From contig CAWKHA010000004.1 in assembly GCA_963849365.1 (NCBI GenBank), positions 1,550,001-1,614,000 of the forward strand: DNA of 64,000 bases. Reading direction: 5' to 3'. Below the pieces are notes generated by a model. That model saw only the letters and a list, made by a program, of their open reading frames with translations, was not told the origin of the DNA and made no database searches. Source of the stretch: CAVQCJ01 sp963849365. GTDB lineage: Bacteria > Actinomycetota > Actinomycetes > Prado026. A program made the translations under genes and the position numbers. The stretch's first letter is position 1. Every line of letters begins with the position of its first letter. This document shows positions 26,593 through 35,470 of the stretch, in pieces.

Positions 26593-28026
26593 CTATGAGC
26601 GAGCTTCATCTGTGGCAGGGCGCAACATGGCACGGCCGGAGCGGCCGACTGTCGACGGCACGTGTGCGGCGACTGCGTCAACTCCGAGGCGCCCTGTGAA
26701 GACCATCCCGATGGTGAGCACCACCGTCATCGTCAGATTCATGATCAGGAAGGTCGTGTCAAAGCTGAGCGCTCCACGTGCAGCCGTGGCCACGAGCACG
26801 CCACCCAACCCGGTCAGCACAGCTGTCCCTGCCGCTCCCGCCAACTGAGTTGCGGCGGAATTGAAGCCGCGCTCTTCCTCAGTGGTCCGCCTCTGCACCA
26901 GCACGTTGACGGTCGTCATGGTGAGCCCGGCTCCAACACTTGCCAGACACGAGGCAGCCAGCGCCCACCAGCCGGAAACCGTCGGAAAGGCGACGGCCGC
27001 GGCTACGAGAGTCGCGAGCGCGGTAAGGCCGAAGCCGAGCCTGACGAGCCGAATCCGGTAGACCTCATCGTCGCCCCGGGTCGGTCGGCTCTGCAGCCAG
27101 GATCCGACGGACCAGGCCGTCCCACCTACGGCAAGTGGCAGCCCGGCAAGCATTGGGCTGTACCCGTGCTGGACGGTCAGCATCAGCGGAATAACGGACT
27201 CGAGCCCCATCACGACGCCGGCGAGGATACCGCGAAGACCGATCGGCGCGGCTACGCCTCGGCGCAGCTGGAACGTCCCGCTGGGCAGCACGCCGCGCAG
27301 CCCCCAGGCGAGCAGCAGTCCAGAGCAGGTGGCGACGCCGACGAGGACCGGCCACGCCGGCGGGTGCTGGCCTACGTGCTCCAGAACCGCAATGGCAGCC
27401 GCGACGCCGAGCGCGAACGCCAGGTTCTTGCGACGCATGGCCGGCGCCGCGGGCCGGTGCAGCGCGCGCAGCACTGGGACCATCAGCAGCATAGCCACGA
27501 CGGCGAGCGGAATGAGTCCGAAGAACGTCCATCGCCAGCTCGTGTACTGGGCGATGACCCCGGCGACCAACGGCCCCATCAGGGAGGGGACGACGAAGGT
27601 ATATCCGATGACCGACTGGACCCTGGGCGCCTTCGCGGCCGAGAACATTCTGCCGATCACGACGTACACCGAGGTGAGCAGCATCCCGGTGCCGCAACCT
27701 TGGAGCAAGCGACCCACGATCACCCAGCTCATCGTCGGCGCCGCACCAATCGCTAGCGAGCTCAATGGGAAGAGCAACATGCCTGCTATCAGCGGCGATC
27801 GAGGCCCGCGGGTGTCGCTGTACTGCGCCGCCAGAACAAGTCCGACGATCTTCGCCGTGACGAACCCGGTATAGACCCAGCCAAACGACCCGATACCGCC
27901 AAGGTCCTTAGCCGCCGTCGGCAGCACTGCGCCGGCCGACGTCTCCTGAAAGGCCATCAGCGTGAAGAGAACGAACACCCCGACCAACGTCGCCCGTTCA
28001 CGCGCGTCAAACGAGGTAGATGGCAT
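26593..28026 (-). CDS. MFS transporter, 12-14 TM, copy 1
   Basis: A 477-residue drug:H+ antiporter-like permease. FTLMAFQETSAGAVLPTAAK starts TM1. SDTRGPRSPLIAG is motif A, and IVGRLLQGCGTGMLLTSVYV is the motif C/D region. ATG 28024-28026 is 26 bases from operator 5. The closest relative in the window is the transporter at 58647-60041, which shares AVLPTA, LVLAGQYSD and HVGQHPPxWPVLV-like stretches. Both probably move the island's substrate or product. Convergent with the esterase remnant. Confidence 0.88.
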   Translation of the reverse strand: MPSTSFDARERATLVGVFVLFTLMAFQETSAGAVLPTAAKDLGGIGSFGWVYTGFVTAKIVGLVLAAQYSDTRGPRSPLIAGMLLFPLSSLAIGAAPTMSWVIVGRLLQGCGTGMLLTSVYVVIGRMFSAAKAPRVQSVIGYTFVVPSLMGPLVAGVIAQYTSWRWTFFGLIPLAVVAMLLMVPVLRALHRPAAPAMRRKNLAFALGVAAAIAVLEHVGQHPPAWPVLVGVATCSGLLLAWGLRGVLPSGTFQLRRGVAAPIGLRGILAGVVMGLESVIPLMLTVQHGYSPMLAGLPLAVGGTAWSVGSWLQSRPTRGDDEVYRIRLVRLGFGLTALATLVAAAVAFPTVSGWWALAASCLASVGAGLTMTTVNVLVQRRTTEEERGFNSAATQLAGAAGTAVLTGLGGVLVATAARGALSFDTTFLIMNLTMTVVLTIGMVFTGRLGVDAVAAHVPSTVGRSGRAMLRPATDEARS

Positions 28027-28051
28027 GAGTCTTCCTGGCCGCGCCCTAGCC

Positions 28052-28068
28052 GTATCAGATACCGATAT
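28052..28068. promoter_or_regulatory. island operator 5
   Basis: GTATC-AGATACC-GATAT, 26 bases upstream of the MFS start at 28026 on the minus strand. Confidence 0.8.
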
Positions 28069-28210
28069 CAGCAAAGAATACGAGTGCACGAGGGTTATCT
28101 CCACCGTGGACCACATCGTGGAAGCACGACGACCATGTGACCGTGCTGCAGCGTCTGTGCCGAACGCGGTCGTCCACCGGCTGCCATGCGGAGGGTGCTG
28201 TCGGGTAGCG

Positions 28211-28227
28211 ATATCGTGCTAGGATAC
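28211..28227. promoter_or_regulatory. island operator 6 overlapping a -10 element
   Basis: ATATC-GTGCTAG-GATAC. TAGGAT at 28220-28225 is followed after 6 bases by the ATG of the cupin gene, again a leaderless layout. Confidence 0.85.
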
Positions 28228-28231
28228 AGCG

Positions 28232-28585
28232 ATGACAGATGTCGAGCGGCTGTTGCCTGCACGCTTGCGCGCGCTGCTGCCTCGACGTGGAGACGCCGTC
28301 CCCGCGTACTGGCTGAGAGCGCCCGGCTGCGATGTGTTGTTCGTGGTGGCGCCGGCGGGGAGCAGCCTGGCGCCACACGTTCACGACACTGACAACGCCA
28401 CTGTCGTGGTGTCCGGCGAGACGGTCTTGACGACGGCCCGGGGGGAGGAGCGATACAGCCAGGGACAGTGGTACGAGACGCGCGCAAACGAGCAGCACAG
28501 CGTGCGGTTCGAGGTCCCCACGCTCCAGGTCGAGCTGCGCTTTTCCGGATCGACGAACCGCGACGGCTCACGTCCGCACGACTAA
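28232..28585 (+). CDS. small cupin-domain protein
   Basis: A 117-residue single-domain cupin. FVVAPAGSSLAPHVHDTDNA is the first cupin motif with two His residues as metal ligands, and SQGQWYETRANEQHSVRFEV the second motif with another His. The beta-barrel is the whole protein. Such small metal cupins are sensors, isomerases or dioxygenases of small acids. The gene starts 5 bases after operator 6 with no ribosome site, so the mRNA is probably leaderless. Its end overlaps the convergent CCG gene by 4 bases. Confidence 0.85.
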   Translation: MTDVERLLPARLRALLPRRGDAVPAYWLRAPGCDVLFVVAPAGSSLAPHVHDTDNATVVVSGETVLTTARGEERYSQGQWYETRANEQHSVRFEVPTLQVELRFSGSTNRDGSRPHD

Positions 28586-29676
28586 GCGCGAGCTCCTTGT
28601 CCCTCGTCCTGGCGTTCGTCGATGTCCAGCCAGGACGAGCCTGTCGCGCTGCAGGTGCCGCCACACGGGCAGTCCGGGATGTCTTCGCCGTAGTTCGCGG
28701 TGAAGTACTTGTGTGCGAGCCGTAGCGCCTCGTCCTCTGTGATGCCCCAGGACGACCAGTTGGCACGGGACGCCTCCATCACCTTGACCGGGTCGCCCAT
28801 CCGCCAGTACTCGGAGAACCGGTCCGGCTTCCCGACCCCCAGCGCCTGCGCCAGGACGCTGATGTAGTGCTTGATCGGCAGCCGGTCGTTCGCGAACTTG
28901 CTCAGCTCGCGCGTGCACGAGTGATACAGCGTGACAAGAGTGTTCGCACCGGACGCAGCCAGGTACTGCTCGAGCTTCTGCTGCGCCGCCAGGTACTCGG
29001 CTGTTCCCATGGCCGCGATGACCAGACCCTGGTTGTCGCAGATGTCGAGCACCTCAGTCTCCGCGTAGTCCACGTACTCGACGCCCGGAACCCGCTTTAG
29101 CAGCTCCGCGGCGATCTTCGGGTGCCGGTCGCGCACCGCGTGCTCCCCGAGATGTCCGTGCACGACTGCCTTCACATCGACCTCAGACTTCCAAGGCACC
29201 TGGTCACCAAGAGCATCGATGCGTTCGACGAGGAAGGCGGCCAGCGGTTCGCTCGTGAACTCGATGGTCTTGCTCGCACCGAACACGTCGCTGAACTGCA
29301 TCTCACAAGCTGAGCACCACTGAATGGTTCGCTTGGGCTGGTACGCGGCCATCCGCTCGACCGACGTGTTGATGATCTGACCGGCCATGTCGGGGAAGCC
29401 GAGGCCGCTGTAGACCTTCCCGCAGCACGTCCGCTGCCCGGCGATGGCAGAGAAGTCGACGCCGAGCGCCTCCATGACGGCCACCGCCTCACGCTGGAGG
29501 TGCGGCGTCTGCCGGACGTTGCAGCCGAAGTTGAGCAGGATCTCGACGGGCCGTGCGGGAACTTCGCCTGCCTCGGACCAGACCGCCTCCTCCCGCGACA
29601 CCTGCATGTGCTCGCGCTCCATCATCGCCCGGTAGAACTCGGGGATGGTGAAGTCACTGAGTCTGGGTCCGGCCAT
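28582..29676 (-). CDS. CCG-domain iron-sulfur protein (HdrB-like), copy 1
   Basis: A 364-residue cytoplasmic protein with one CCG domain, the unusual [4Fe-4S] module of heterodisulfide reductase subunit B and glycolate oxidase GlcF. Cys52, Cys84-Cys85 and Cys121-xx-Cys124 give C-X31-CC-X35-CxxC, exactly the family spacing. A second partial site (YHSCTRELSKF) follows, and a Cys cluster CPCGGTC sits at the C-terminus. ATG 29676 is preceded by GGGAGGTGA. Related proteins lie at 30456-31649 and 53465-54482. No HdrA, HdrC or flavin partner is adjacent; it may pass electrons to or from a dehydrogenase of the island. Confidence 0.85.
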   Translation of the reverse strand: MAGPRLSDFTIPEFYRAMMEREHMQVSREEAVWSEAGEVPARPVEILLNFGCNVRQTPHLQREAVAVMEALGVDFSAIAGQRTCCGKVYSGLGFPDMAGQIINTSVERMAAYQPKRTIQWCSACEMQFSDVFGASKTIEFTSEPLAAFLVERIDALGDQVPWKSEVDVKAVVHGHLGEHAVRDRHPKIAAELLKRVPGVEYVDYAETEVLDICDNQGLVIAAMGTAEYLAAQQKLEQYLAASGANTLVTLYHSCTRELSKFANDRLPIKHYISVLAQALGVGKPDRFSEYWRMGDPVKVMEASRANWSSWGITEDEALRLAHKYFTANYGEDIPDCPCGGTCSATGSSWLDIDERQDEGQGARA

Positions 29677-29719
29677 CGCGGTCACCTCCCGCATGTCATC
29701 TCTGTCGACTGGTAACGTG

Positions 29720-29736
29720 ATAACGCTAGCAGATAT
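29720..29736. promoter_or_regulatory. island operator 7
   Basis: ATAAC-GCTAGCA-GATAT, 43 bases upstream of the CCG gene start. Confidence 0.65.
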
Positions 29737-29783
29737 CGGATGCCGACCTGTCGGGCTCCGAGGAGCTACCCCTCTGGCCTCGG

Positions 29784-30284
29784 CTAGTGAGCGCCGCCAA
29801 GCTCATATTCCGTGTCGATGGTGAGCCACCGGTGGCTGATCTTCCAGTCGCCGTTGACCTTCCGCAGCTTCCTGATGTCGGTGCCGGTCGCGCACACGCT
29901 GCGCGGGTCACCGAGCAGCAGCGTGTGGTGGTAGGCGCACAGGTAGGCCTCGCTCGTCCGGTCGACGATACGGACGAGGACGTTGGACCAGATGTGCCGG
30001 GTGCCGTTCCAGGTGGCGAAGTTGTCGAGGTACTTCTTGCGCAGCTCGTCCGAGCCGTTGACGGCGCCACGCGGGCTGTGGACCACGCAGTCCGCGGCGA
30101 AGAAGTCGATGATGGCGTCCAGATCGCGGTTGTCGTACACGTAGCCGTAGACGGTGAAGTCGTCGCGGATCCGTGTTTCCTCCTCGATCAGCTGGGATCG
30201 CTCAACCTCGCCCGTCCCGGCCGGCCACCGCGGCAGCTGCGCGATCTCCTGAAGTGCGGCCACTCCGCCCGCTCCAAGGTCCAC
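29784..30284 (-). CDS. NTF2/SnoaL-like protein, copy 2
   Basis: A 166-residue relative of the proteins at 18454 and 51539. It begins MDLGAGGVAALQEIAQLPRW from GTG 30284 and shares IRDDFTVYGYVYDNRDLDAI, FFAADCVVHSPRGAVNG and WKISHRWLTIDTEY. The gene sits downstream of the hydroxyacid dehydrogenase remnant and the second CCG gene on the same strand, so it may depend on their promoter. Function unknown, but repeated association with CCG proteins and hydroxyacid dehydrogenases suggests one pathway. Confidence 0.85.
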   Translation of the reverse strand: MDLGAGGVAALQEIAQLPRWPAGTGEVERSQLIEEETRIRDDFTVYGYVYDNRDLDAIIDFFAADCVVHSPRGAVNGSDELRKKYLDNFATWNGTRHIWSNVLVRIVDRTSEAYLCAYHHTLLLGDPRSVCATGTDIRKLRKVNGDWKISHRWLTIDTEYELGGAH

Positions 30285-30316
30285 GATCCGTACTCCGTTC
30301 GGTCGCGATGTGATGG

Positions 30317-30410
30317 CTACTCGGCGGCGTCCAGGACGGCGCGGGGGATCAGTCCCCAGTACTCCCGCTCGTCTGCCGCGGCGATGTGTGGCGTGATGAG
30401 CGGTGCAAGG
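30317..30410 (-). pseudogene. C-terminal tail of a D-2-hydroxyacid dehydrogenase
   Basis: LAPLITPHIAAADEREYWGL followed by IPRAVLDAAE and a stop copies the ends of the two complete hydroxyacid dehydrogenases (TPHxAAGxExxYW). The remaining 290 residues are missing; the fragment lies between CCG copy 2 and SnoaL copy 2. Confidence 0.75.
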
Positions 30411-30455
30411 TCACACATGACCGCCGGGCGCCGCGGATATCGACAGCCCCGGGGA

Positions 30456-31649
30456 TCAGATCGAGAGCTGCTTGCAGATGGCGTCGATGTCGGTGCGGCG
30501 CAGCTGCGAGGCAAAGCACGAGCCTTCCCGGTCGCACGAGCAGAATTGGACGCTGGACGCGTATTCGGGAACGAAGTACTTCGTCACCAGCTCGCGGGCC
30601 TTGGCCTCGCTGATGTCCCACGATTCCCAGTACGACCGGCTCTCCTGGAGGATCTGCTCGGGTCCGAGCTGCCAGAAGCGGCGGAACCGGTCCTCGATCA
30701 TGATGCCGAGCGTCTCGAGCAGCAGGCTCTGATAGTGGATGACCGGTAGCTCCGGGCTGCTGAACTTCGACCACTCGCGGTGGCACTTGTGGTGGTGGGT
30801 CAGGATGCCTTCCGCTCCAACAGCGCGGGCCTGCTCGAGCAGCTCAGCCTGAACGCTGCGGTACTCCTCCGTGCTGATGTCGCTCAGCTTGGTGTGCCCA
30901 TACGCATCCCCCAGCTCGGGCCGGGAGTTGCTGGTGCATGGGCTTCCCACGGATGGCGCAGTGACCATGCCTGCGAACTCGACACCAGGCATGAGGTCGA
31001 GCGTCTCGATGACGGCGTTGCGCGCCTCGAGCTTCGTCGCGTGCACCTCGGCGCCCTCAGCATGCAGCAGGAATCGTCGGGTGCGTGCCGGGTTCGGGTC
31101 GGCCCACGGGACCGAGTCCCCCATCTCCCTGAGCCGGCGCAGCACGAAGTCGGTGATGTGGACGACCTCGAAGGGAGCGCTTCCGGTCTGTTCGCGCATC
31201 TGCGCCACGTTGTGCTGGAACTGGATGAGGCACGAGCCGCACTGCTGCACGTTGATCGTCGAGTGCCACGTCGCGAGCCGACCGACGCTGTGCCAGCAGA
31301 CCCGGTCACCGAGCACGGCGTCGCCGGCGGCGCCGAACGGGCGGCCGCAACAGAACTGGGTGCCGGCGGTGGCGACGAAGTCGATGCCGAGGGCCTCGAA
31401 CAGCGCGACCTGGGTCAGCATGAGGTGCGGCGTCGCCTGAACCCCGCAGCTGAGGTTCAGCACGACCTCCGCGTCCTGCGTGCGCTTCTTGGGCGTCATC
31501 TCCCAGGCGATCTCGTCACGGCGGACCTGCATGCGGTAGCACTCTTCGAGGTTGCGGTAGTGCCCCTGGGGGTCGAACGGGACGTCGTCGTCGTCCTCGA
31601 GGTCGCCGTCGGAACGGCCCATGGCCCGGTCGCCCGTGTAGCTCTCCAT
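30456..31649 (-). CDS. CCG-domain iron-sulfur protein (HdrB-like), copy 2
   Basis: A 397-residue protein with an acidic N-terminal extension (GDLEDDDDVPFDP). Cys68, Cys100-Cys101 and Cys137-xx-Cys140 again give C-X31-CC-X35-CxxC. A second site HHHKCHREWSKF and a C-terminal CSCDREGSC cluster correspond to those of copy 1. ATG 31647-31649 follows GGTAGGAG. Domain order and the ending WExWDISEAKARELVTKYF-like region match copy 1, so they are paralogues and could form a heteromer. Confidence 0.85.
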   Translation of the reverse strand: MESYTGDRAMGRSDGDLEDDDDVPFDPQGHYRNLEECYRMQVRRDEIAWEMTPKKRTQDAEVVLNLSCGVQATPHLMLTQVALFEALGIDFVATAGTQFCCGRPFGAAGDAVLGDRVCWHSVGRLATWHSTINVQQCGSCLIQFQHNVAQMREQTGSAPFEVVHITDFVLRRLREMGDSVPWADPNPARTRRFLLHAEGAEVHATKLEARNAVIETLDLMPGVEFAGMVTAPSVGSPCTSNSRPELGDAYGHTKLSDISTEEYRSVQAELLEQARAVGAEGILTHHHKCHREWSKFSSPELPVIHYQSLLLETLGIMIEDRFRRFWQLGPEQILQESRSYWESWDISEAKARELVTKYFVPEYASSVQFCSCDREGSCFASQLRRTDIDAICKQLSI

Positions 31650-31701
31650 CAGCACTCCTACCTGCCTGTCATGATCGCGCAACTACTGAAATCGCGACCC
31701 A

Positions 31702-31718
31702 ATATCATCGTACGCTAC
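31702..31718. promoter_or_regulatory. island operator 8 (weak right half)
   Basis: ATATC-ATCGTAC-GCTAC, 52 bases upstream of CCG copy 2. Confidence 0.5.
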
Positions 31719-31760
31719 CGACGCGTCAGCACCAACGATCGGCGCGATCGCCGAAGCATG

Positions 31761-32747
31761 TCACCCGGCGTAGGCCTCGAGCACGGTGCGCAGGGTGTAC
31801 CTCCAGTACTCGACCTCGGTCCCCGCCGCGATGTGCGGCGTCAGGATCACCCGGTCATCGGCCATCGCCAGCAGCGGATGTTCCTTGGGCAGCGGCTCGT
31901 AGCGGAAGACGTCGAGTCCGACGCCGGCGATCTCGCCGTTCTTCAGGGCACCGACGAGCGCGTCGTCGTCAATGACGCGCCCGCGAGCGGTGTTGATCAG
32001 GAACGCGGTCGGCTTCATCATCGCGAACTCGCGGGCGCCGAACTGGTTCTCGTTGCCGCCAGGCCCGAGCTGCAGCCGGTGGTTGAGCACAAGGAAGTCC
32101 GATTCTCGCAAGAGGTCGTCGAACTCTCGCCATTCCACCCCGAGCCGCTGCTCGTCCTCGATCGGCAACCGGTGACGCTGGTTGTAGCGCAGCCGAACGC
32201 CGAACGGCGCGAGCAGCTTGGCCATGTTCGCGCCGATGGTGCCGACTCCGACGAGGCCGACCACGTTTCCGCGCAGGAAGCCGGACCCCTGCACGCCTGG
32301 CCAGTTGTAGACGTAGGTCTCCTGGTCGGTCAGCACCGGCACATCACGCCCCGGCAGCCATTCGGCGGCCCTCATCTCGCGCGCGATCGTGAGGATGTTG
32401 TGTGCCAGCGTCAGCATCAGGGTGACGGCGAACTCGGCGACCGAGATCCGCGAGAACGCCGATTCGTTGGGCAGCGTGAGGACCTGGACCTCGGCATGGC
32501 CGTCCACTGCCCCGGCTACCGTTGGGCCGCTCGTCGCGACGACCCGGAGGGCGGGCAGCGCCCGGCGCACTGTCGCGCTGTCGAGGTCGCCGTCGACGGC
32601 GAAGATCGCTGCGGCCCCGTCCGGTTCGTCAGCCAGTACCCAGCCCACCGGCAGCACGTCCCGTATGAAGCCGCGCGCCTCCACGCCGTCCTCGTCATCG
32701 GCCATGAGGACGTACAGACGATGGACATGGGGACCATCGGTTGTCAT
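31761..32747 (-). CDS. D-2-hydroxyacid dehydrogenase, copy 2
   Basis: A 328-residue NAD-dependent enzyme closely related to 22833-23822. It shares VVGLVGVGTIGANMAKLLAP, the RYNQRHRLPxxDE loop, INTARGRVIDDDALVGAL (Arg), GLDVFRYEPLPKEHPLLAMA (Glu) and ILTPHIAAGTEVEYW (His). ATG 32745-32747, preceded by GAGGTG, is preferred to the GTG two codons before. The Gln/Arg-rich segment after the glycine motif is peculiar to this pair and may define cofactor or substrate choice. Operator 9 is 21 bases upstream. Confidence 0.9.
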   Translation of the reverse strand: MTTDGPHVHRLYVLMADDEDGVEARGFIRDVLPVGWVLADEPDGAAAIFAVDGDLDSATVRRALPALRVVATSGPTVAGAVDGHAEVQVLTLPNESAFSRISVAEFAVTLMLTLAHNILTIAREMRAAEWLPGRDVPVLTDQETYVYNWPGVQGSGFLRGNVVGLVGVGTIGANMAKLLAPFGVRLRYNQRHRLPIEDEQRLGVEWREFDDLLRESDFLVLNHRLQLGPGGNENQFGAREFAMMKPTAFLINTARGRVIDDDALVGALKNGEIAGVGLDVFRYEPLPKEHPLLAMADDRVILTPHIAAGTEVEYWRYTLRTVLEAYAG

Positions 32748-32768
32748 GGGCACCTCGCACGGTCGTTA

Positions 32769-32785
32769 ATAGCGGGATACGATAT
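32769..32785. promoter_or_regulatory. island operator 9
   Basis: ATAGC-GGGATAC-GATAT, next to the start of the hydroxyacid dehydrogenase copy 2 and possibly serving the divergent molybdoenzyme gene too. Confidence 0.65.
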
Positions 32786-32886
32786 CGACATCCGACCCTA
32801 ATGGGTACCCGTCCAGCAAGATTCTGGGGGACGGCCGTGCTGCAGCCTCCGACGCTGGCCCTGACTCGAACCGCAATACTGCACAG

Positions 32887-32952
32887 ATGAGGTTCCTCGT
32901 CGACGTCGAGCGCTGGCCCAGCCGGGGCGCCGCGCGAACCGGCGGCCACTGA
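32887..32952 (+). pseudogene. possible 21-codon remnant or leader ORF
   Basis: ATG 32887 opens MRFLVDVERWPSRGAARTGG and stops 8 bases before the molybdoenzyme start. A similar opening, MTFLVDVDFGTDGGPP, occurs at 60179, suggesting both are stubs of one small gene family. It might also act as a translated leader. Confidence 0.35.
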
Positions 32953-32960
32953 GCGATGCC

Positions 32961-35357
32961 ATGACCAGGCGGACCGTACGCACCTACTGCTCGATGTGCG
33001 GAGTGGGCTGCCCGGCAGCGATCACTGTGGACGGAGGGCAGGTGCTCGCCCTGACCGCGGACCGCGCCCACCCCTCCGGGGGACTGATGTGTCCGAAGGG
33101 CCGAGCGGCGCCGGAGATCCACGACCATCCGCACCGGGTGAACTACCCGATGCGGCGCACCCGGCCCAAGACTGCGGCCGACCCGGGCTGGCAGCGTATG
33201 TCATGGGACGAGGCGCTCGACCTGATCGCCAGGGAGCTGGGACGAATCCGCAGCGACCACGGGCCGGAAGCGGTCGTGGTGGGCCGCGGCACCTCGAGCG
33301 GGACCGGCCTCGGCCCGACCGAGCCGTGGGTGGCGCGCTTCTGCGAGTCGTTCGGCTCGCCGAACTACATGACGAACACGAACCTGTGCGCGTTCGCCCG
33401 CGACGGCGCCTTCTACTACACCTTCGGCGAGAACGGGCAGCCGCCGCCGGACGTCGAGCACAGCGGCTGCGTGATCGTGTGGGGGGCCAACCCGCTGGCC
33501 ACCCGGATCGACCTCGGCGCCGCGATCAGCGCGGCCAAGCAACGTGGCGCCCGGCTCATCGTGGTGGATCCACGGCGAGCGGGTCTGGCCGGACGCTCGG
33601 ATCTGCTCCTCCAGGTGCGCCCGGGGACCGACGGCGCCCTGGCCCTCAGCTTCGTCCACCTCTTGATCGAGAACCGCTGGTACGACGAGGGATTCGTCAA
33701 GGAGTGGACGAACGCCGCGTTGCTCATCCGGGAGGACACCGCTCGCCCGTTGCGGAGCCGTGATGTGGGGGAGGGGCTGCGCACGGTCGCCGGGCCACGC
33801 GATGAGGACGGATTCGTCGGCCTGGACTCCGACGCTGGCCAGCTGGTCGAGTACCGACCGTCGGCTCGGCGCTATGCCTGCGCGCCGGCCGCGCTCAGCC
33901 TGACCGGGAAGGTCACCGTAGAGCTCCGCGACGGCTCGCGGGTTCGTTGCCGCCCGGTCTTCGAAGTGCTAGCCGAGGTGGCCCGACAGTGCGCGCCGGA
34001 CGTGGCCGCGCAGATCACCGGCGTCGCCGAAGCGCAGATCCGGCGTGCGGTGCGCATGGTCTACGAGAACCGGCCGGTGTCGCACCACGTGTGGAACGGG
34101 ATCGTCCAGCACACGAACGGGACGCAGGCGGGGCGCGCGATCGAGATCTTCTACGCGCTCATTGGCGACTGGGACCGGCGCGGCGCGAACGTCATCCCGC
34201 CGCCGCCGGCCACCGGCAGGATCGCGGGGCTCGGACTGCTGCCGCAGGAGCGGGCCGCGCGTCGGCTGGGACTGGCCGAGCGCCCGCTCGGGCCCGCGGC
34301 CGTCGACGGGGACGTCGTGGCGCCGGACGTCTTCACCGCGATCCTCGAGGGGCATCCGTACCGGGTGCGCGGCCTGCTCTCCTTCGGCAGCAACACCCTG
34401 CTCAACACGGGCGACCCGCTCCGGGGACGGGCGGCTCTGCAGAAGCTCGAGTTCTTCGCCCAGGCCGAGCAGTTCCACACGCCCACCAGCGATCTTGCCG
34501 ACGTGATCCTGCCGGCCACGACATTCCTCGAGAGCGACCTGCTGATCGTGACCCGCGACGGTCGGGCCGAGCGTCGCCTGCCGGCCGTGGCGCCGCAGTA
34601 CGAGCGACGGTCCGACATCCAGATCATCTTCGATCTCGCGGCCCGCCTCGGCCTGGGCGAGTGGTTTGCCGACGGGAGCGTGGTGGATGCCTACGACGCA
34701 ATCCTCGAGCCGGCCGGCCTGACCTGGGACGGGCTGCTGGAGCACCCGAACGGTGTCAACGTGCGTCCGGAGGTGGAGCACAAGAAGCATGCGGCGTCGG
34801 CCGGTGGGGGCCAGCGTCTCGGGTTCGGTACGCCGTCCGGACTGGTCGAGCTCTTCTCCGAGCGTTTCGCCGACCACGGTTACCCACCGTTGCCAAGCTA
34901 CGTGGAACCGGTCGAGAGTCCGGTCGGCACCCCTGAACTCGCTCGCGACTACCCGCTCGTGCTCACCAACGCCAAACGGGGCCACTTCCTGCACAGCCAG
35001 CATCGCGGCATCGCCAGCCTCCGGCGGCACTACCCACAGCCGACTGTCGAGATCCACCCGGAGACCGCTGCGCGGCACGGCATCGCTGACGGCGCCCTGG
35101 TCGCTCTCGAAACGCCCAGGGGCGGAATCCGGGTCACGGCGAAGGTCACCGAGACGATCCGTCCGGGCGTTGTGTGCGCCAACCACGGCTGGTGGGAGGG
35201 CTGTGAGGAGCTCGGCCTGGATGCGCTCGACCCGCTCGACGAGACCGGCGCGAACGTCAATTTGCTGGTCCACAACGACATGCGCGACCCGATCGGTGGG
35301 GGCGTCGGCCACCGGTCCGCCCTCTGCCGACTCCGTCCGCTGCCGGACCTCGCCTGA
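32961..35357 (+). CDS. molybdopterin oxidoreductase, DMSO-reductase family, single subunit
   Basis: A 798-residue Mo/W-bisMGD enzyme. Cys10, Cys13, Cys17 and Cys44 (CSMCGVGC and LMCPKG) bind a [4Fe-4S] cluster. Cys143 in NTNLCAFARDG sits where the metal-ligating Cys/Ser/Sec lies. The MGD-binding segments GANPLATRIDLG, VDPRRAGLAG and the C-terminal molydopterin dinucleotide domain (HFLHSQHRGI) are present. There is no Tat signal, so it is cytoplasmic. The partner electron-transfer subunits usual for formate dehydrogenase or nitrate reductase are absent; a lone CCG protein or ferredoxin may serve. It resembles the FdhF-like group but the substrate is unknown; hydroxylation, dehydrogenation or hydration are all possible. 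Confidence 0.88.
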   Translation: MTRRTVRTYCSMCGVGCPAAITVDGGQVLALTADRAHPSGGLMCPKGRAAPEIHDHPHRVNYPMRRTRPKTAADPGWQRMSWDEALDLIARELGRIRSDHGPEAVVVGRGTSSGTGLGPTEPWVARFCESFGSPNYMTNTNLCAFARDGAFYYTFGENGQPPPDVEHSGCVIVWGANPLATRIDLGAAISAAKQRGARLIVVDPRRAGLAGRSDLLLQVRPGTDGALALSFVHLLIENRWYDEGFVKEWTNAALLIREDTARPLRSRDVGEGLRTVAGPRDEDGFVGLDSDAGQLVEYRPSARRYACAPAALSLTGKVTVELRDGSRVRCRPVFEVLAEVARQCAPDVAAQITGVAEAQIRRAVRMVYENRPVSHHVWNGIVQHTNGTQAGRAIEIFYALIGDWDRRGANVIPPPPATGRIAGLGLLPQERAARRLGLAERPLGPAAVDGDVVAPDVFTAILEGHPYRVRGLLSFGSNTLLNTGDPLRGRAALQKLEFFAQAEQFHTPTSDLADVILPATTFLESDLLIVTRDGRAERRLPAVAPQYERRSDIQIIFDLAARLGLGEWFADGSVVDAYDAILEPAGLTWDGLLEHPNGVNVRPEVEHKKHAASAGGGQRLGFGTPSGLVELFSERFADHGYPPLPSYVEPVESPVGTPELARDYPLVLTNAKRGHFLHSQHRGIASLRRHYPQPTVEIHPETAARHGIADGALVALETPRGGIRVTAKVTETIRPGVVCANHGWWEGCEELGLDALDPLDETGANVNLLVHNDMRDPIGGGVGHRSALCRLRPLPDLA

Positions 35358-35417
35358 TTGATCCCCTCGACGTCGCGAGCTGGGGCCTGGACCAGGTCGG
35401 ACCGATACGGCAGACTG

Positions 35418-35434
35418 ATATCGAGATACGATGT
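35418..35434. promoter_or_regulatory. island operator 10
   Basis: ATATC-GAGATAC-GATGT, 36 bases before the quinone-oxidoreductase-like gene. Confidence 0.7.
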
Positions 35435-35470
35435 CGTAGCGATGCGTCTCGGCTAGGAGGAGCGGCGAAG

